This document shows, piece by piece, positions 35,001 through 42,729 of a stretch of DNA of 64,000 nucleotides. Source of the stretch: Roseimicrobium sp. ORNL1 (GTDB lineage: Bacteria > Verrucomicrobiota > Verrucomicrobiia > Verrucomicrobiales > Verrucomicrobiaceae); the NCBI RefSeq assembly GCF_011044495.1, contig NZ_CP049143.1, positions 1,860,001-1,924,000 on the forward strand, in the 5' to 3' direction. The stretch's first letter is position 1. Each line of letters starts with the position of its first letter. The position numbers and the translations under genes were made by a program. The notes under the pieces are model-generated. The model had not been told where the DNA came from and made no database searches. It saw nothing but the letters and a program-made list of their open reading frames with translations.

Positions 35001-38000
35001 TCAGGCGGGCTCGGGGGATTGCGAAGTTGAGGAAGAATCGGAGAGGGCCACAGGCTCGTGGGATGACGGATGTACCTCATCAGCCGGCTTTTTCTTTCGG
35101 CTGAAGAGTTTCCGTATCACCACATAAAACACCGGAGTAAGGATCAGGCCGAAGAACGTGACGCCCACCATGCCGGAGAAGACCGCCGTGCCCAGTGCCT
35201 GGCGCATTTCCGATCCGGCACCCTCCGCGAGCACAAGTGGGAGCACCCCGAGGATGAAGGCGAAGCTGGTCATCAAGATGGGGCGCAAACGTAGTCGCGA
35301 AGCTTCAATGGCAGCCTCAGTAATCGACTTGCCCTGATCTTCCAGCTGTTTGGCGAATTCCACGATCAGGATCGCGTTTTTCGAAGCCAGACCCACCAGC
35401 ACCACCAGACCGATCTGGGTGAAGATGTTGTTGTCCATGCCTCGCAACATCACGCCCACGAGGGCGGAGAGGATGCACATGGGCACAATCAGGATGATGG
35501 CCAGGGGCAGTGTCCAGCTTTCGTACTGCGCCGCCAGCGCGAGGAAGACGAAAATCACGCACAGGGGGAAGATGACGAGTGCGCTGTTTCCCGCGAGAAT
35601 CTCCTGAAGGTAGAGTTCCGTCCACTCGATGGTGAAGCCCTTGGGCAGCTCGTCCTTCGCGAGCTTCTCCAGCATGGCGATGGCTGTGCCGGAGGACGTG
35701 CCGGGAAGGGTGGCGCCCTGCAAGTCTGCCGTCGAAGCCGTGTTGTAACGTTTGGCAAGGTCCAGACCCGTGGTCTCGGTCACTTTCACCAGTGTGCCCA
35801 GGGGCACCATCTCGCCCTGGTCATTGCGGACCTTCAGTTTCGTGATGTCACTGGGGGCAAGGCGGAACTTGGCATCCGCCTGCGCCGTGACCTGGTACGT
35901 GCGGCCGAAGCGGTTGAAATCATTCACATACAGAGAGCCCAGGCAGATCTGCAGCGTGTCGAACACATCGGCGAGTTTCACGCCCATGCTCTTGGCCTTG
36001 GTGCGGTCCACCTCCACGTAGATCTGCGGAACGTTGGGCCGGATGGTCGTGATGACGCTGGTGAGGCCGGGAAGGCTGTTGGCCTTCATCATCATGTTGA
36101 AGGCGGCGCCTGCCAGCGCGTCCTTGCCCTGGCCCGTGTTATCCTTGATCTGGAGCTTGAATCCGCCCGCCATACCGATGCCGTCCACGGGTGGTGTGGG
36201 GAAGCTCAGGCAGTAGGCTTCCTGGATCTGGGAGTACTCCGCCATCATCTTGCCAAGGATGACATTCAGACTCTTGTTGGGATCACCCGCACGTTTGTCA
36301 TAGTCCTCCAGGCCGATGAAAATGGAGCCGTGGTTGGGCATGTTGCCGCCTGCCACGAGGGAGAAGCCGGGGAACTCGACGGTGTTGACCACTCCGGGAA
36401 TCTTGCGGGCTGTCTCACCCATCTTCAGGATCACTTCACGCGTGCGCTCCAGCGATGCGCCATCCGGCAGTGCTGCAAAGGCAATGAGGAAGCCCTTGTC
36501 CGCGTTCGGCACGAATCCGGACGGCACCTTGTTGAAGAGGCTGCCCGTCATCCAGAGCAGGCCGCCGTAGAGTACGAGGGCGATGGCGGAGAAACGAAGC
36601 GTACGGCGCACGAAGCCGGCGTAGCCACCCGAAAAGCGCTCGAAGAACCAGTTGAAGCCCTTGAAGAACCAGCCAAACGCAAAGTTGATGCTGCGCTGGA
36701 ACCAGTCCGGCTTCGCGTGGTGCGGCTTCAGAAGGATGGCGCTCAGCGCGGGCGAAAGCGTGAGCGAGTTGAAGGCGGAGATGATGGTCGAGACCGCAAT
36801 CGTCAACGCGAACTGCCGGTAGAACTGTCCCGTCAGGCCGGAGATGAAGGCGGTGGGCACGAACACCGCGGTGAGCACCACGGCCACGGCAATGACCGGG
36901 CCGCTCACTTCCTCCATGGCCCTTCGCGCAGCGGCCAGCGGGGACAGGCCGAGCGCCATGTTTCGTTCGACGTTTTCCACCACCACGATGGCGTCATCCA
37001 CCACAATACCGATGGCGAGCACCAGGCCGAAGAGGGTCAGGTTGTTCAGCGAGAAGCCGAACAGTTTCATGACCAGGAAGGTGCCTACGATGGACACTGG
37101 CACTGCAAGCAGCGGGATGAGTGAGGCACGCCACGATTGCAGGAAGACAATCACCACCAGCACCACCAGCAGCAGTGCTTCCACGAAGGTGTGAATCACC
37201 GCATCGATGGACTTCTGGGTGAAGATCGTGGTGTCATACACGATGTCGTACTTCAGGCCGGGCGGGAAGTTCTTCGCCAGCTCATCCATCTTCTCGCCGA
37301 CCGCGTGACGGGTTTCGAGCGAGTTGGAACCGGGAAGCTGGAAGAGCACCAGGGCTGCCGCAGGTTTCCCATTCAGGTAGGAGTCGAGGTTGTAGTCACG
37401 AGCCGCGAGTTCCACGCGGGCCACATCCTTCACACGCGTGACCTGGCCGTTTTCACCACGCTTGATGATGATGTTCTCAAACTCCGAGGCCTCGATGAGA
37501 CGGCCCTGGGTGGTGACCGTAAGCTGGTACTGGGTTCCGGGAGGGGAGGGTTGCGCGCCGAGCACGCCCGCAGCCACCTGCACGTTCTGCTCGCGAATGG
37601 CATTCACCACGTCGCTGGCAGTCATGTTGCGACCTGAGATGAGCTCCGGATCCAGCCAGACGCGCATGGAGTAGTCACGTGCGCCGAACACCTGCACCGA
37701 GCCCACGCCCGGGAGACGCGCGAGGTGGTCCTTCACGTTCAGGAAGGCGTAGTTCCCCACATAGAGACTGTCATAAGTGTCATCCGGTGAGAGCAAGTGC
37801 ACCACCATCGCGAGGCTGGGCGACTGCTTCACGGTGGTCACACCGATGCGGCGTACCTCCTCAGGCAGCTTCGCCAGCGCGATGGACACGCGGTTCTGCA
37901 CCTGGACCTGCGCCATATCGAGGTTTGTGCCCAGCTTGAAGGTGATGGTCACCGTGCAAACGCCGTCCGCCGTACAAGCGGAGGACATGTACAGCATGTT

Positions 38001-38225
38001 CTCCACCCCGTTGATTTCCTGCTCGATGGGGTTGGCCACCGTCTCGGACACCACCTGCGGGTTGGCGCCCGGATAGGTCGCGGTCACCACCACGGTCGGC
38101 GGAGCCACTTCAGGGTACTGCTCGACGGGCAGGGAGGTGAGCGCGATATAACCCGTAAGGGTGATCACGATCGAGAGCACCGCGGCGAAGATGGGCCGGT
38201 CGATGAAGAACTTGGCAAAATTCAT
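35001..38225 (-). CDS. RND efflux pump, hydrophobe/amphiphile (HAE1, AcrB-like) permease
   Basis: The 1074-aa inner-membrane protein starts MNFAKFFIDRPIFAAVLSIV. The first TM is followed by the porter domain (VEQYPEVAPPTVVVTATYPG), and a central TM bundle has GIVVDDAIVVVENVERNMA carrying the proton-relay Asp pair. The second half repeats this plan (VGLASKNAILIVEFAKQLED). The length is typical for AcrB/MexB (about 1050). It exports lipophilic drugs or dyes using proton motive force. It sits between the fusion-protein and outer-membrane genes. Substrate range cannot be read from sequence. Confidence 0.97.
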   Translation of the reverse strand: MNFAKFFIDRPIFAAVLSIVITLTGYIALTSLPVEQYPEVAPPTVVVTATYPGANPQVVSETVANPIEQEINGVENMLYMSSACTADGVCTVTITFKLGTNLDMAQVQVQNRVSIALAKLPEEVRRIGVTTVKQSPSLAMVVHLLSPDDTYDSLYVGNYAFLNVKDHLARLPGVGSVQVFGARDYSMRVWLDPELISGRNMTASDVVNAIREQNVQVAAGVLGAQPSPPGTQYQLTVTTQGRLIEASEFENIIIKRGENGQVTRVKDVARVELAARDYNLDSYLNGKPAAALVLFQLPGSNSLETRHAVGEKMDELAKNFPPGLKYDIVYDTTIFTQKSIDAVIHTFVEALLLVVLVVIVFLQSWRASLIPLLAVPVSIVGTFLVMKLFGFSLNNLTLFGLVLAIGIVVDDAIVVVENVERNMALGLSPLAAARRAMEEVSGPVIAVAVVLTAVFVPTAFISGLTGQFYRQFALTIAVSTIISAFNSLTLSPALSAILLKPHHAKPDWFQRSINFAFGWFFKGFNWFFERFSGGYAGFVRRTLRFSAIALVLYGGLLWMTGSLFNKVPSGFVPNADKGFLIAFAALPDGASLERTREVILKMGETARKIPGVVNTVEFPGFSLVAGGNMPNHGSIFIGLEDYDKRAGDPNKSLNVILGKMMAEYSQIQEAYCLSFPTPPVDGIGMAGGFKLQIKDNTGQGKDALAGAAFNMMMKANSLPGLTSVITTIRPNVPQIYVEVDRTKAKSMGVKLADVFDTLQICLGSLYVNDFNRFGRTYQVTAQADAKFRLAPSDITKLKVRNDQGEMVPLGTLVKVTETTGLDLAKRYNTASTADLQGATLPGTSSGTAIAMLEKLAKDELPKGFTIEWTELYLQEILAGNSALVIFPLCVIFVFLALAAQYESWTLPLAIILIVPMCILSALVGVMLRGMDNNIFTQIGLVVLVGLASKNAILIVEFAKQLEDQGKSITEAAIEASRLRLRPILMTSFAFILGVLPLVLAEGAGSEMRQALGTAVFSGMVGVTFFGLILTPVFYVVIRKLFSRKKKPADEVHPSSHEPVALSDSSSTSQSPEPA

Positions 38226-38282
38226 GGCGTGGGGGAGATGCCGTGAGCGTGTGTTGAGTGGTCAGGAACCTGGAGGGGGGGC

Positions 38283-39491
38283 TCAGTTCGCTGCAGTTCC
38301 GGGAGCAGCACCGCCGTTCTGCGCTGTTTGTTGCGCCTTGGCGGCTTGTTCCTCGGTTATTGGATTCACGGGCATGCCCGGTCCGATTTTTGCCATGCCA
38401 TTGACGATGATGCGGTCTTTCTCAGTGAGACCACTGCGTACCACGCGCTTGCCATTGATCACCGGGCCTACTTCGATGGGGCGGGGCATCACAATGTTCT
38501 GTTCGTTCACCACGTAGACAATCTTCTGCGCCTGGTCGGACTGCACTGCCTTGTCGTCGACCACGAAGGCCTCGTAGTCGCTGCCACCGGGGACACGCAC
38601 ACGGGCGAAGTAGCCCGGCTGCAGGGCACGCTGCCCGCGCTCCGGAAGGGGATTCTCAAACACCGCGCGCACCTGGATGGTGCCGGTGGTGGGATCCAGC
38701 CGGTTATCCACGAAGTCGATCACGCCCTTGTAGGGATAGCCGCTGTCATTCCCGAGCGCCATCTCACAGGGGATCTGGTCATCCCTCGGGCTCGCGGTCT
38801 TGTTTTCGCGATTGAGCTTCTGGTAGCGCAGGACGGTCATCTCATCCGCATCGATGTAGCAGTGGATGGGATCCAGGCTCACGATGCTGGTGAGTGCGGT
38901 CGCGCCCATGGGGCCGCCGACCACCAGGCCGCCCACGTCCATGAGCTTGCGGCCGAGCCGGCCATCCATGGGTGCCTTTATCTGGGTGTATTCGACATCC
39001 AGTTTCGCCTTGTCCACTGCCGCCTGGGTGACGCGCAAGCCTGCCTCTGCCTCGCGCACGGCCTTGCTGCGCGTGTCGTAGTCTTCCGCGGAGATGGCTT
39101 TGGAATCGAGGAGCTTGGAGGCGCGATCATACTCGGAACGAGAGAGTTCGAGTTTCACCTTGGCCTGTTCATGCTGGGCGAGTGCCTGGTCGAGCACGGC
39201 TTGGAAGGGGCGCGGATCGATCTGGAAGAGCAGCGTGCCTTTCTTCACCTCGGAGCCGTCCTTGAAGTCGATGCTCATGAGGTAGCCGGTGACCTGGGAG
39301 TAGAGCACCACGGATTTCGCGGCATCGACGCGCCCCGTGAATTCGTCCCACTCCTTCACCTTCTGCTTCACCGGTGCCGCGACGGTCACGGCGGTGGGAG
39401 GCGGTGGCTGCATCTGGGGGGCTTCCGGCTTGCAGGCGGACAGGACCAGCGCGGGGAGGAGAATACAGAGGGGGGGCAGGGGAGTTTTCAT
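38283..39491 (-). CDS. RND efflux membrane fusion (adaptor) lipoprotein
   Basis: The 402-aa protein starts MKTPLPPLCILLPALVLSAC (lipobox LSAC). It has the MFP layout: VEFTGRVDA-like segment (WDEFTGRVDAAKSV), lipoyl half YLMSIDFKDGSEVKKGTLLF, FQIDPRPFQAVLDQALAQ, a coiled-coil hairpin (AQHEQAKVKLELSRSEYD ... VREAEAGLRVTQAAVDKAKL), the second lipoyl half and a beta-barrel. It bridges the AcrB-like pump and the OprM-like channel. It is first in the three-gene operon; its promoter lies in the 496-nt region shared with purM. Confidence 0.96.
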   Translation of the reverse strand: MKTPLPPLCILLPALVLSACKPEAPQMQPPPPTAVTVAAPVKQKVKEWDEFTGRVDAAKSVVLYSQVTGYLMSIDFKDGSEVKKGTLLFQIDPRPFQAVLDQALAQHEQAKVKLELSRSEYDRASKLLDSKAISAEDYDTRSKAVREAEAGLRVTQAAVDKAKLDVEYTQIKAPMDGRLGRKLMDVGGLVVGGPMGATALTSIVSLDPIHCYIDADEMTVLRYQKLNRENKTASPRDDQIPCEMALGNDSGYPYKGVIDFVDNRLDPTTGTIQVRAVFENPLPERGQRALQPGYFARVRVPGGSDYEAFVVDDKAVQSDQAQKIVYVVNEQNIVMPRPIEVGPVINGKRVVRSGLTEKDRIIVNGMAKIGPGMPVNPITEEQAAKAQQTAQNGGAAPGTAAN

Positions 39492-39744
39492 CTGCTCGAG
39501 AGGGGGAGTGCTGTGCAGAAGGTGTGCTTCGATGATTGTCAGTAATGCTGATGATTCCCACTGCTGTCAAGTTCTCGGGGGAAGCTATTTCAAGACAAAA
39601 GGCCTGCCAGAAAGGGGGGGAGACGCAGGCCATTTTGAGGCAGTCATACATACGTTTGAAAACCCTCGCGGATGCCTAACCCGGAAGAATTTTTGCACGC
39701 GGGTGCTTTACCGGGACTCGCTCCATCGATCAGACAGGATTACT

Positions 39745-39899
39745 CGGAATAGCCGCAAAAGAACGCAGAGATCGCAAAAGGTGGGTTTGGTCGTGCCGTC
39801 ATGCGGGCTGTTTTGCGCTAACGTGTTGTGGGTGAATGCGCCCGGTAGCAGCTCCTCCCTTCTTTTTTGCGCTCTCTGCGTTCTTTTGCGGCCATTCCG
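39745..39899. repeat. 155-bp palindromic element with about 37-nt terminal inverted repeats (copy 1)
   Basis: The left arm 39745-39780 begins CGGAATAGCCGCAAAAGAAC and the right arm 39862-39899 ends TTCTTTTGCGGCCATTCCG. They are reverse complements with only a few mismatches. The roughly 80-nt centre shows no coding frame. A second copy with near-identical arms but a different centre lies at 55301-55436. It occupies part of the 496-nt gene-free gap between the efflux operon and purM, ending about 90 nt before the purM start. I see nothing else definite in that gap. Confidence 0.88.
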
Positions 39900-39987
39900 A
39901 GCATCCTGCTTCCACTTTTAAGCGCCGTCCTCCCACCCCATCCTGCGCTTGCAGCTCGCGTCTCCATGCTCCATGCTGGCCCCTCCC

Positions 39988-41040
39988 ATGTCCCAAGACG
40001 CTGAATCCTTCTACACCGCTTCCTCCACCCACAAGCACGCCGAGCCGCCGAAGGGCCACACCTACAAGCAGGCTGGGGTGGACATTCGCGAGGCGGCAGC
40101 GCTGGTGGGAGACATCGGTCAGCTCGTGAAGCGCACGCAGAAGCAGCGCCAGCTCGCCGGGGCCTTCGGCCTCTTCGCTGCTGCGTATGATCTCAGCGCG
40201 TACAAGCACCCGGTGATCGTGACCGGTTGCGATGGCGTGGGCACCAAGCTGGAACTCTTGCTGAAGCACGACCTCCTGGAGAATGCGGGCAAGGACCTCG
40301 TGGCCATGAACGTGAATGACGTGCTGACCACGGGTGCGGATCCCATCCTTTTCCTGGACTACGTAGGCGTGGGCAGGCTGGCCAAGGACAAAATCACCCG
40401 CTGCATCGCCGGCATGGTGGAGTACCTCGAAGCTTGCGGCTGCATCCTCGCCGGTGGTGAAACCGCCGAAATGCCCGGCATGGTTCCCGAGGGCGTGATT
40501 GAACTCAGCGGCTTTGCCATCGGCGCCGCGGAGAAGGGCAGCCTGATTGATCCCACGACCATCCAGAAGGGAGACGTGCTGGTCGGTTTCCCCAGCGCCG
40601 GCTTCCATGCGAACGGCTTCAGCCTCGTGCGCCGCGTAATTGAGGCGGAAAAGCTGGAACTGACGGATGAGGAGTACCAGACGCTCCTCCTGCCCACCCG
40701 CCTGTATCATGAAGAGGCGGCGGCTCTGCGAAAGAATGTGCCCAGCCTGCGCGCCATGTCCCACGTCACGGGCGGCGGTCTGCCAGAGAACCTTGGTCGC
40801 CTGATGGTCTTCGGCGGTCACGGCGCCCACGTGCGCGTGCCGCGCTGGCAGAATGCCGTGGTGCAGAAGATTCTCGCGCACGCGGACGAGAAGGACGCTT
40901 TTGACACCTTCAACATGGGCTTCGGCTGGGTCGCCATTGTAGCCAAGGAAGATGCGGACAAGGCTCTGGCCTGCGGTCAGGGTGCGGTGGTGCTTGGAGA
41001 GGTCGACGGCAGCGGCGAGGTGACCGTGGAACTGGTGTAA
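39988..41040 (+). CDS. purM: Phosphoribosylformylglycinamidine cyclo-ligase
   Basis: The 350-aa protein starts at MSQDAESFYTASSTHKHAEP; upstream in-frame ATGs fall in the repeat-proximal region. It has YKQAGVDIREAAALVGDIGQ (typical PurM opening), VTGCDGVGTKLELL, MNVNDVLTTGADPILFLDY, LAGGETAEMPGMVPEGV and the GLPENLGRLM segment. The enzyme closes the imidazole ring of AIR using ATP. It is the first gene of a purine cluster that continues with purF, purD and purE after a three-gene interruption. A terminator follows directly. Confidence 0.96.
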   Translation: MSQDAESFYTASSTHKHAEPPKGHTYKQAGVDIREAAALVGDIGQLVKRTQKQRQLAGAFGLFAAAYDLSAYKHPVIVTGCDGVGTKLELLLKHDLLENAGKDLVAMNVNDVLTTGADPILFLDYVGVGRLAKDKITRCIAGMVEYLEACGCILAGGETAEMPGMVPEGVIELSGFAIGAAEKGSLIDPTTIQKGDVLVGFPSAGFHANGFSLVRRVIEAEKLELTDEEYQTLLLPTRLYHEEAAALRKNVPSLRAMSHVTGGGLPENLGRLMVFGGHGAHVRVPRWQNAVVQKILAHADEKDAFDTFNMGFGWVAIVAKEDADKALACGQGAVVLGEVDGSGEVTVELV

Positions 41041-41071
41041 GACGACCAGTTATTAAATATTTTTGCGACCG

Positions 41072-41109
41072 CGGGCGTCATGGCTTTTTGCCTTGACGCC
41101 CGTTTCTTT
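41072..41109 (+). terminator. Intrinsic terminator after purM
   Basis: The perfect 9-bp stem CGGGCGTCA (41072-41080) / TGACGCCCG (41094-41102) is followed by TTTCTTT. Downstream to 41295 is a gene-free leader of the first YHS-like gene. Confidence 0.85.
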
Positions 41110-41295
41110 GGCACTTCTGGCCGGGAATTCGTGTCCTTCGCCGTGGTGAATCGGGCCGCAAGATATGCGGAGCAAAACTCAGCAATAGCGCAATTCAGGA
41201 TCATTGTGATACGTTCTACCATTGAATCACCGTCATCAGGTGGTTCGTGAACGTTACATCCAATTCGTGCCCCTATTTTCCCAGTAGCCACTTCC

Positions 41296-41511
41296 ATGAA
41301 AACACTTCTTTCAGTGCTTGCTGCTTCCTTCGTGCTCGCCACTACCGCGTCCGCTGTGGAACCCGTGAATGCCCAGTGCCCAGTCTGTAACAAGAATGTG
41401 CGCCTCATTTTCCACAGCACCTTCAAAGGCCAGCGCGTGGCCTTCGCGACGGCAGAATGCAAGGACAAGTTCGACAAGTCCCCCACGAAGTATGCGGTGA
41501 AGGCGAAGTAA
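41296..41511 (+). CDS. Small secreted YHS/TRASH-like protein (first of a pair)
   Basis: The 71-aa protein has a Sec signal (1-20, ending TTASA) and a mature part with AQCPVCNKNVRLIF, then FKGQRVAFATAECKDKFDKS and PTKY. This is the YHS pattern CPVxx...GxxVxF..xxC..KF...P.KY. Compared with its neighbour, the FCCNKC box is reduced to FATAEC, so one of the usual metal-binding cysteines is gone, while the first motif has an extra one (CPVC). It is probably periplasmic, with metal binding inferred. It is flanked by terminators, so independently transcribed. Confidence 0.8.
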   Translation: MKTLLSVLAASFVLATTASAVEPVNAQCPVCNKNVRLIFHSTFKGQRVAFATAECKDKFDKSPTKYAVKAK

Positions 41512-41589
41512 CCGCGACTGGGAACAATTTCGAGAAGAGAGCCGGCAAAACCAGGTAATTCGCTGCCTTTGGCGAAGGCTCTTTTTGCA

Positions 41590-41622
41590 GAAGGAGGTGG
41601 GGAGCCGCCTCCTTCTTTTTTT
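41590..41622 (+). terminator. Intrinsic terminator after the first YHS-like gene
   Basis: GAAGGAGG (41590-41597) pairs with CCTCCTTC (41608-41615), followed by seven T residues. A second, bulged hairpin just upstream (about 41536-41586, AGAGCC...GGCTCT then TTTTT) may act with it. Confidence 0.9.
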
Positions 41623-41727
41623 GCTGTTTGCAGATAAAATATTGTCGCCAGCAGCTTCTCCTCCCGTAGAATTATCGAATACAAACCCGGCCTGACACGC
41701 CGAATGCCACTACCCTCTACAAAGAAC

Positions 41728-41931
41728 ATGAAAAAATTGCTCTGCCTCGCTTTTGCCATCTCTGGTGTCGCCTCCGCCGCGCCTGTGAATAAGACCTGCC
41801 CCGTGGGCTCCCGCCCTGTCCGTACGGACATCACCAGCACCTACCAGGGCAAGGAAATCGCCTTCTGCTGCAACAAGTGCAAAGCGAAGTTCGACGCGGA
41901 GCCTGCCAAGTATGCTGGCAGCGTGAAGTAG
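41728..41931 (+). CDS. Small secreted YHS-domain protein (second of a pair)
   Basis: The 67-aa protein starts at MKKLLCLAFAISGVASAAPV, with signal cleavage after SAA likely. The mature part is a nearly complete YHS unit: NKTCPVGSRPV, TYQGKEIAFCCNKCKAKFD and EPAKY. YHS domains bind metals in copper/heavy-metal ATPases and small periplasmic proteins. It is paralogous to the gene 217 nt upstream (same length, signal, spacing and terminal KY). It has its own terminator at 41967-42000. Confidence 0.85.
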   Translation: MKKLLCLAFAISGVASAAPVNKTCPVGSRPVRTDITSTYQGKEIAFCCNKCKAKFDAEPAKYAGSVK

Positions 41932-41966
41932 GCACCCACCTGGTACAACCAGATCTACTTTTGAAG

Positions 41967-42000
41967 GGCGGAAGCGTGAAGGCGTTTCCGCCTTTTCTTT
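41967..42000 (+). terminator. Intrinsic terminator after the second YHS-like gene
   Basis: GGCGGAA (41967-41973) pairs with TTCCGCC (41986-41992), with GC...GC pairs inside the loop, followed by TTTTCTTTTT. Confidence 0.85.
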
Positions 42001-42075
42001 TTCCGGCAGATTTGGCCGAGGATCGGACTCCGAAGTGGCGTTCTTTTGTTCCCGTTTCCTCAGAGACTCACGCAC

Positions 42076-42663
42076 ATGCCTGATTTCCGCCTCTTCCCGC
42101 ATCTTGTCCGCCTCCTGCCGCTTGCTTCGGTGCTGCTGCTTCTCAATGCGTGCCGCACGCCGGAGCCCATCTGGAATGACGATGGCCGGACCATGACGGA
42201 TCTTCGGGTGTTGCGAGACCGCAACCGCCCGTCGGTGGAGATCGACCGCGGAGTAAAGCTGTACGCGGACCGCATCAACTACACGGACAAGCGGCGCCGC
42301 ACCGGAGAGGCGCAGGGCCGGGTGTTTCTGGATGTGGAGCCGTCTGCCCGCTACAAGTGGATGGTGGAGCACGGCCATGCAGACCGGGCCACGTTCGACC
42401 TTCAGGCCAGTGAGTTGATGCTGGCGGGTCGCCCCATGCTGGAGCGGCAGGAGATGACGATGATCGCCACCCGCGACTACACCACGATGCACCTCCAGTG
42501 GTATGGCAGGACGGCGCAGGTGCATGTGAAGGGCCCCACCTGGACGGATTTTGCCAGGTCCAACCCCATCCCTCCCGGTGCCCTGCCCGTGGTCGCCCAT
42601 ACGGTTCCGGTCCGTGCTCCGGATGCGCAAATGCCTGCCGGGCCGCCGGTTGGGAAGAAGTAA
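42076..42663 (+). CDS. Lipoprotein with LptA/LptC-like repeat
   Basis: The 195-aa protein starts at MPDFRLFPHLVRLLPLASVL and has lipobox LLNAC, so it is probably an outer-membrane or periplasmic lipoprotein. The middle reads RGVKLYADRINYTDKRRRTG then EAQGRVFLDV and TFDLQASELMLAGRPMLER. These short beta-strands, with the pattern of deposited 'before/after modification' phrases, are typical of the OstA/LptA fold. A role in LPS transport or a related envelope task is an inference. It lies 66 nt before purF on the same strand. Confidence 0.7.
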   Translation: MPDFRLFPHLVRLLPLASVLLLLNACRTPEPIWNDDGRTMTDLRVLRDRNRPSVEIDRGVKLYADRINYTDKRRRTGEAQGRVFLDVEPSARYKWMVEHGHADRATFDLQASELMLAGRPMLERQEMTMIATRDYTTMHLQWYGRTAQVHVKGPTWTDFARSNPIPPGALPVVAHTVPVRAPDAQMPAGPPVGKK

Positions 42664-42729
42664 AGAAGTTGTTTCCAGCCTTGCCAGCAGGGGAATCTGC
42701 GGCATCGTTCACGCCCCCCGTTCCCAAGC

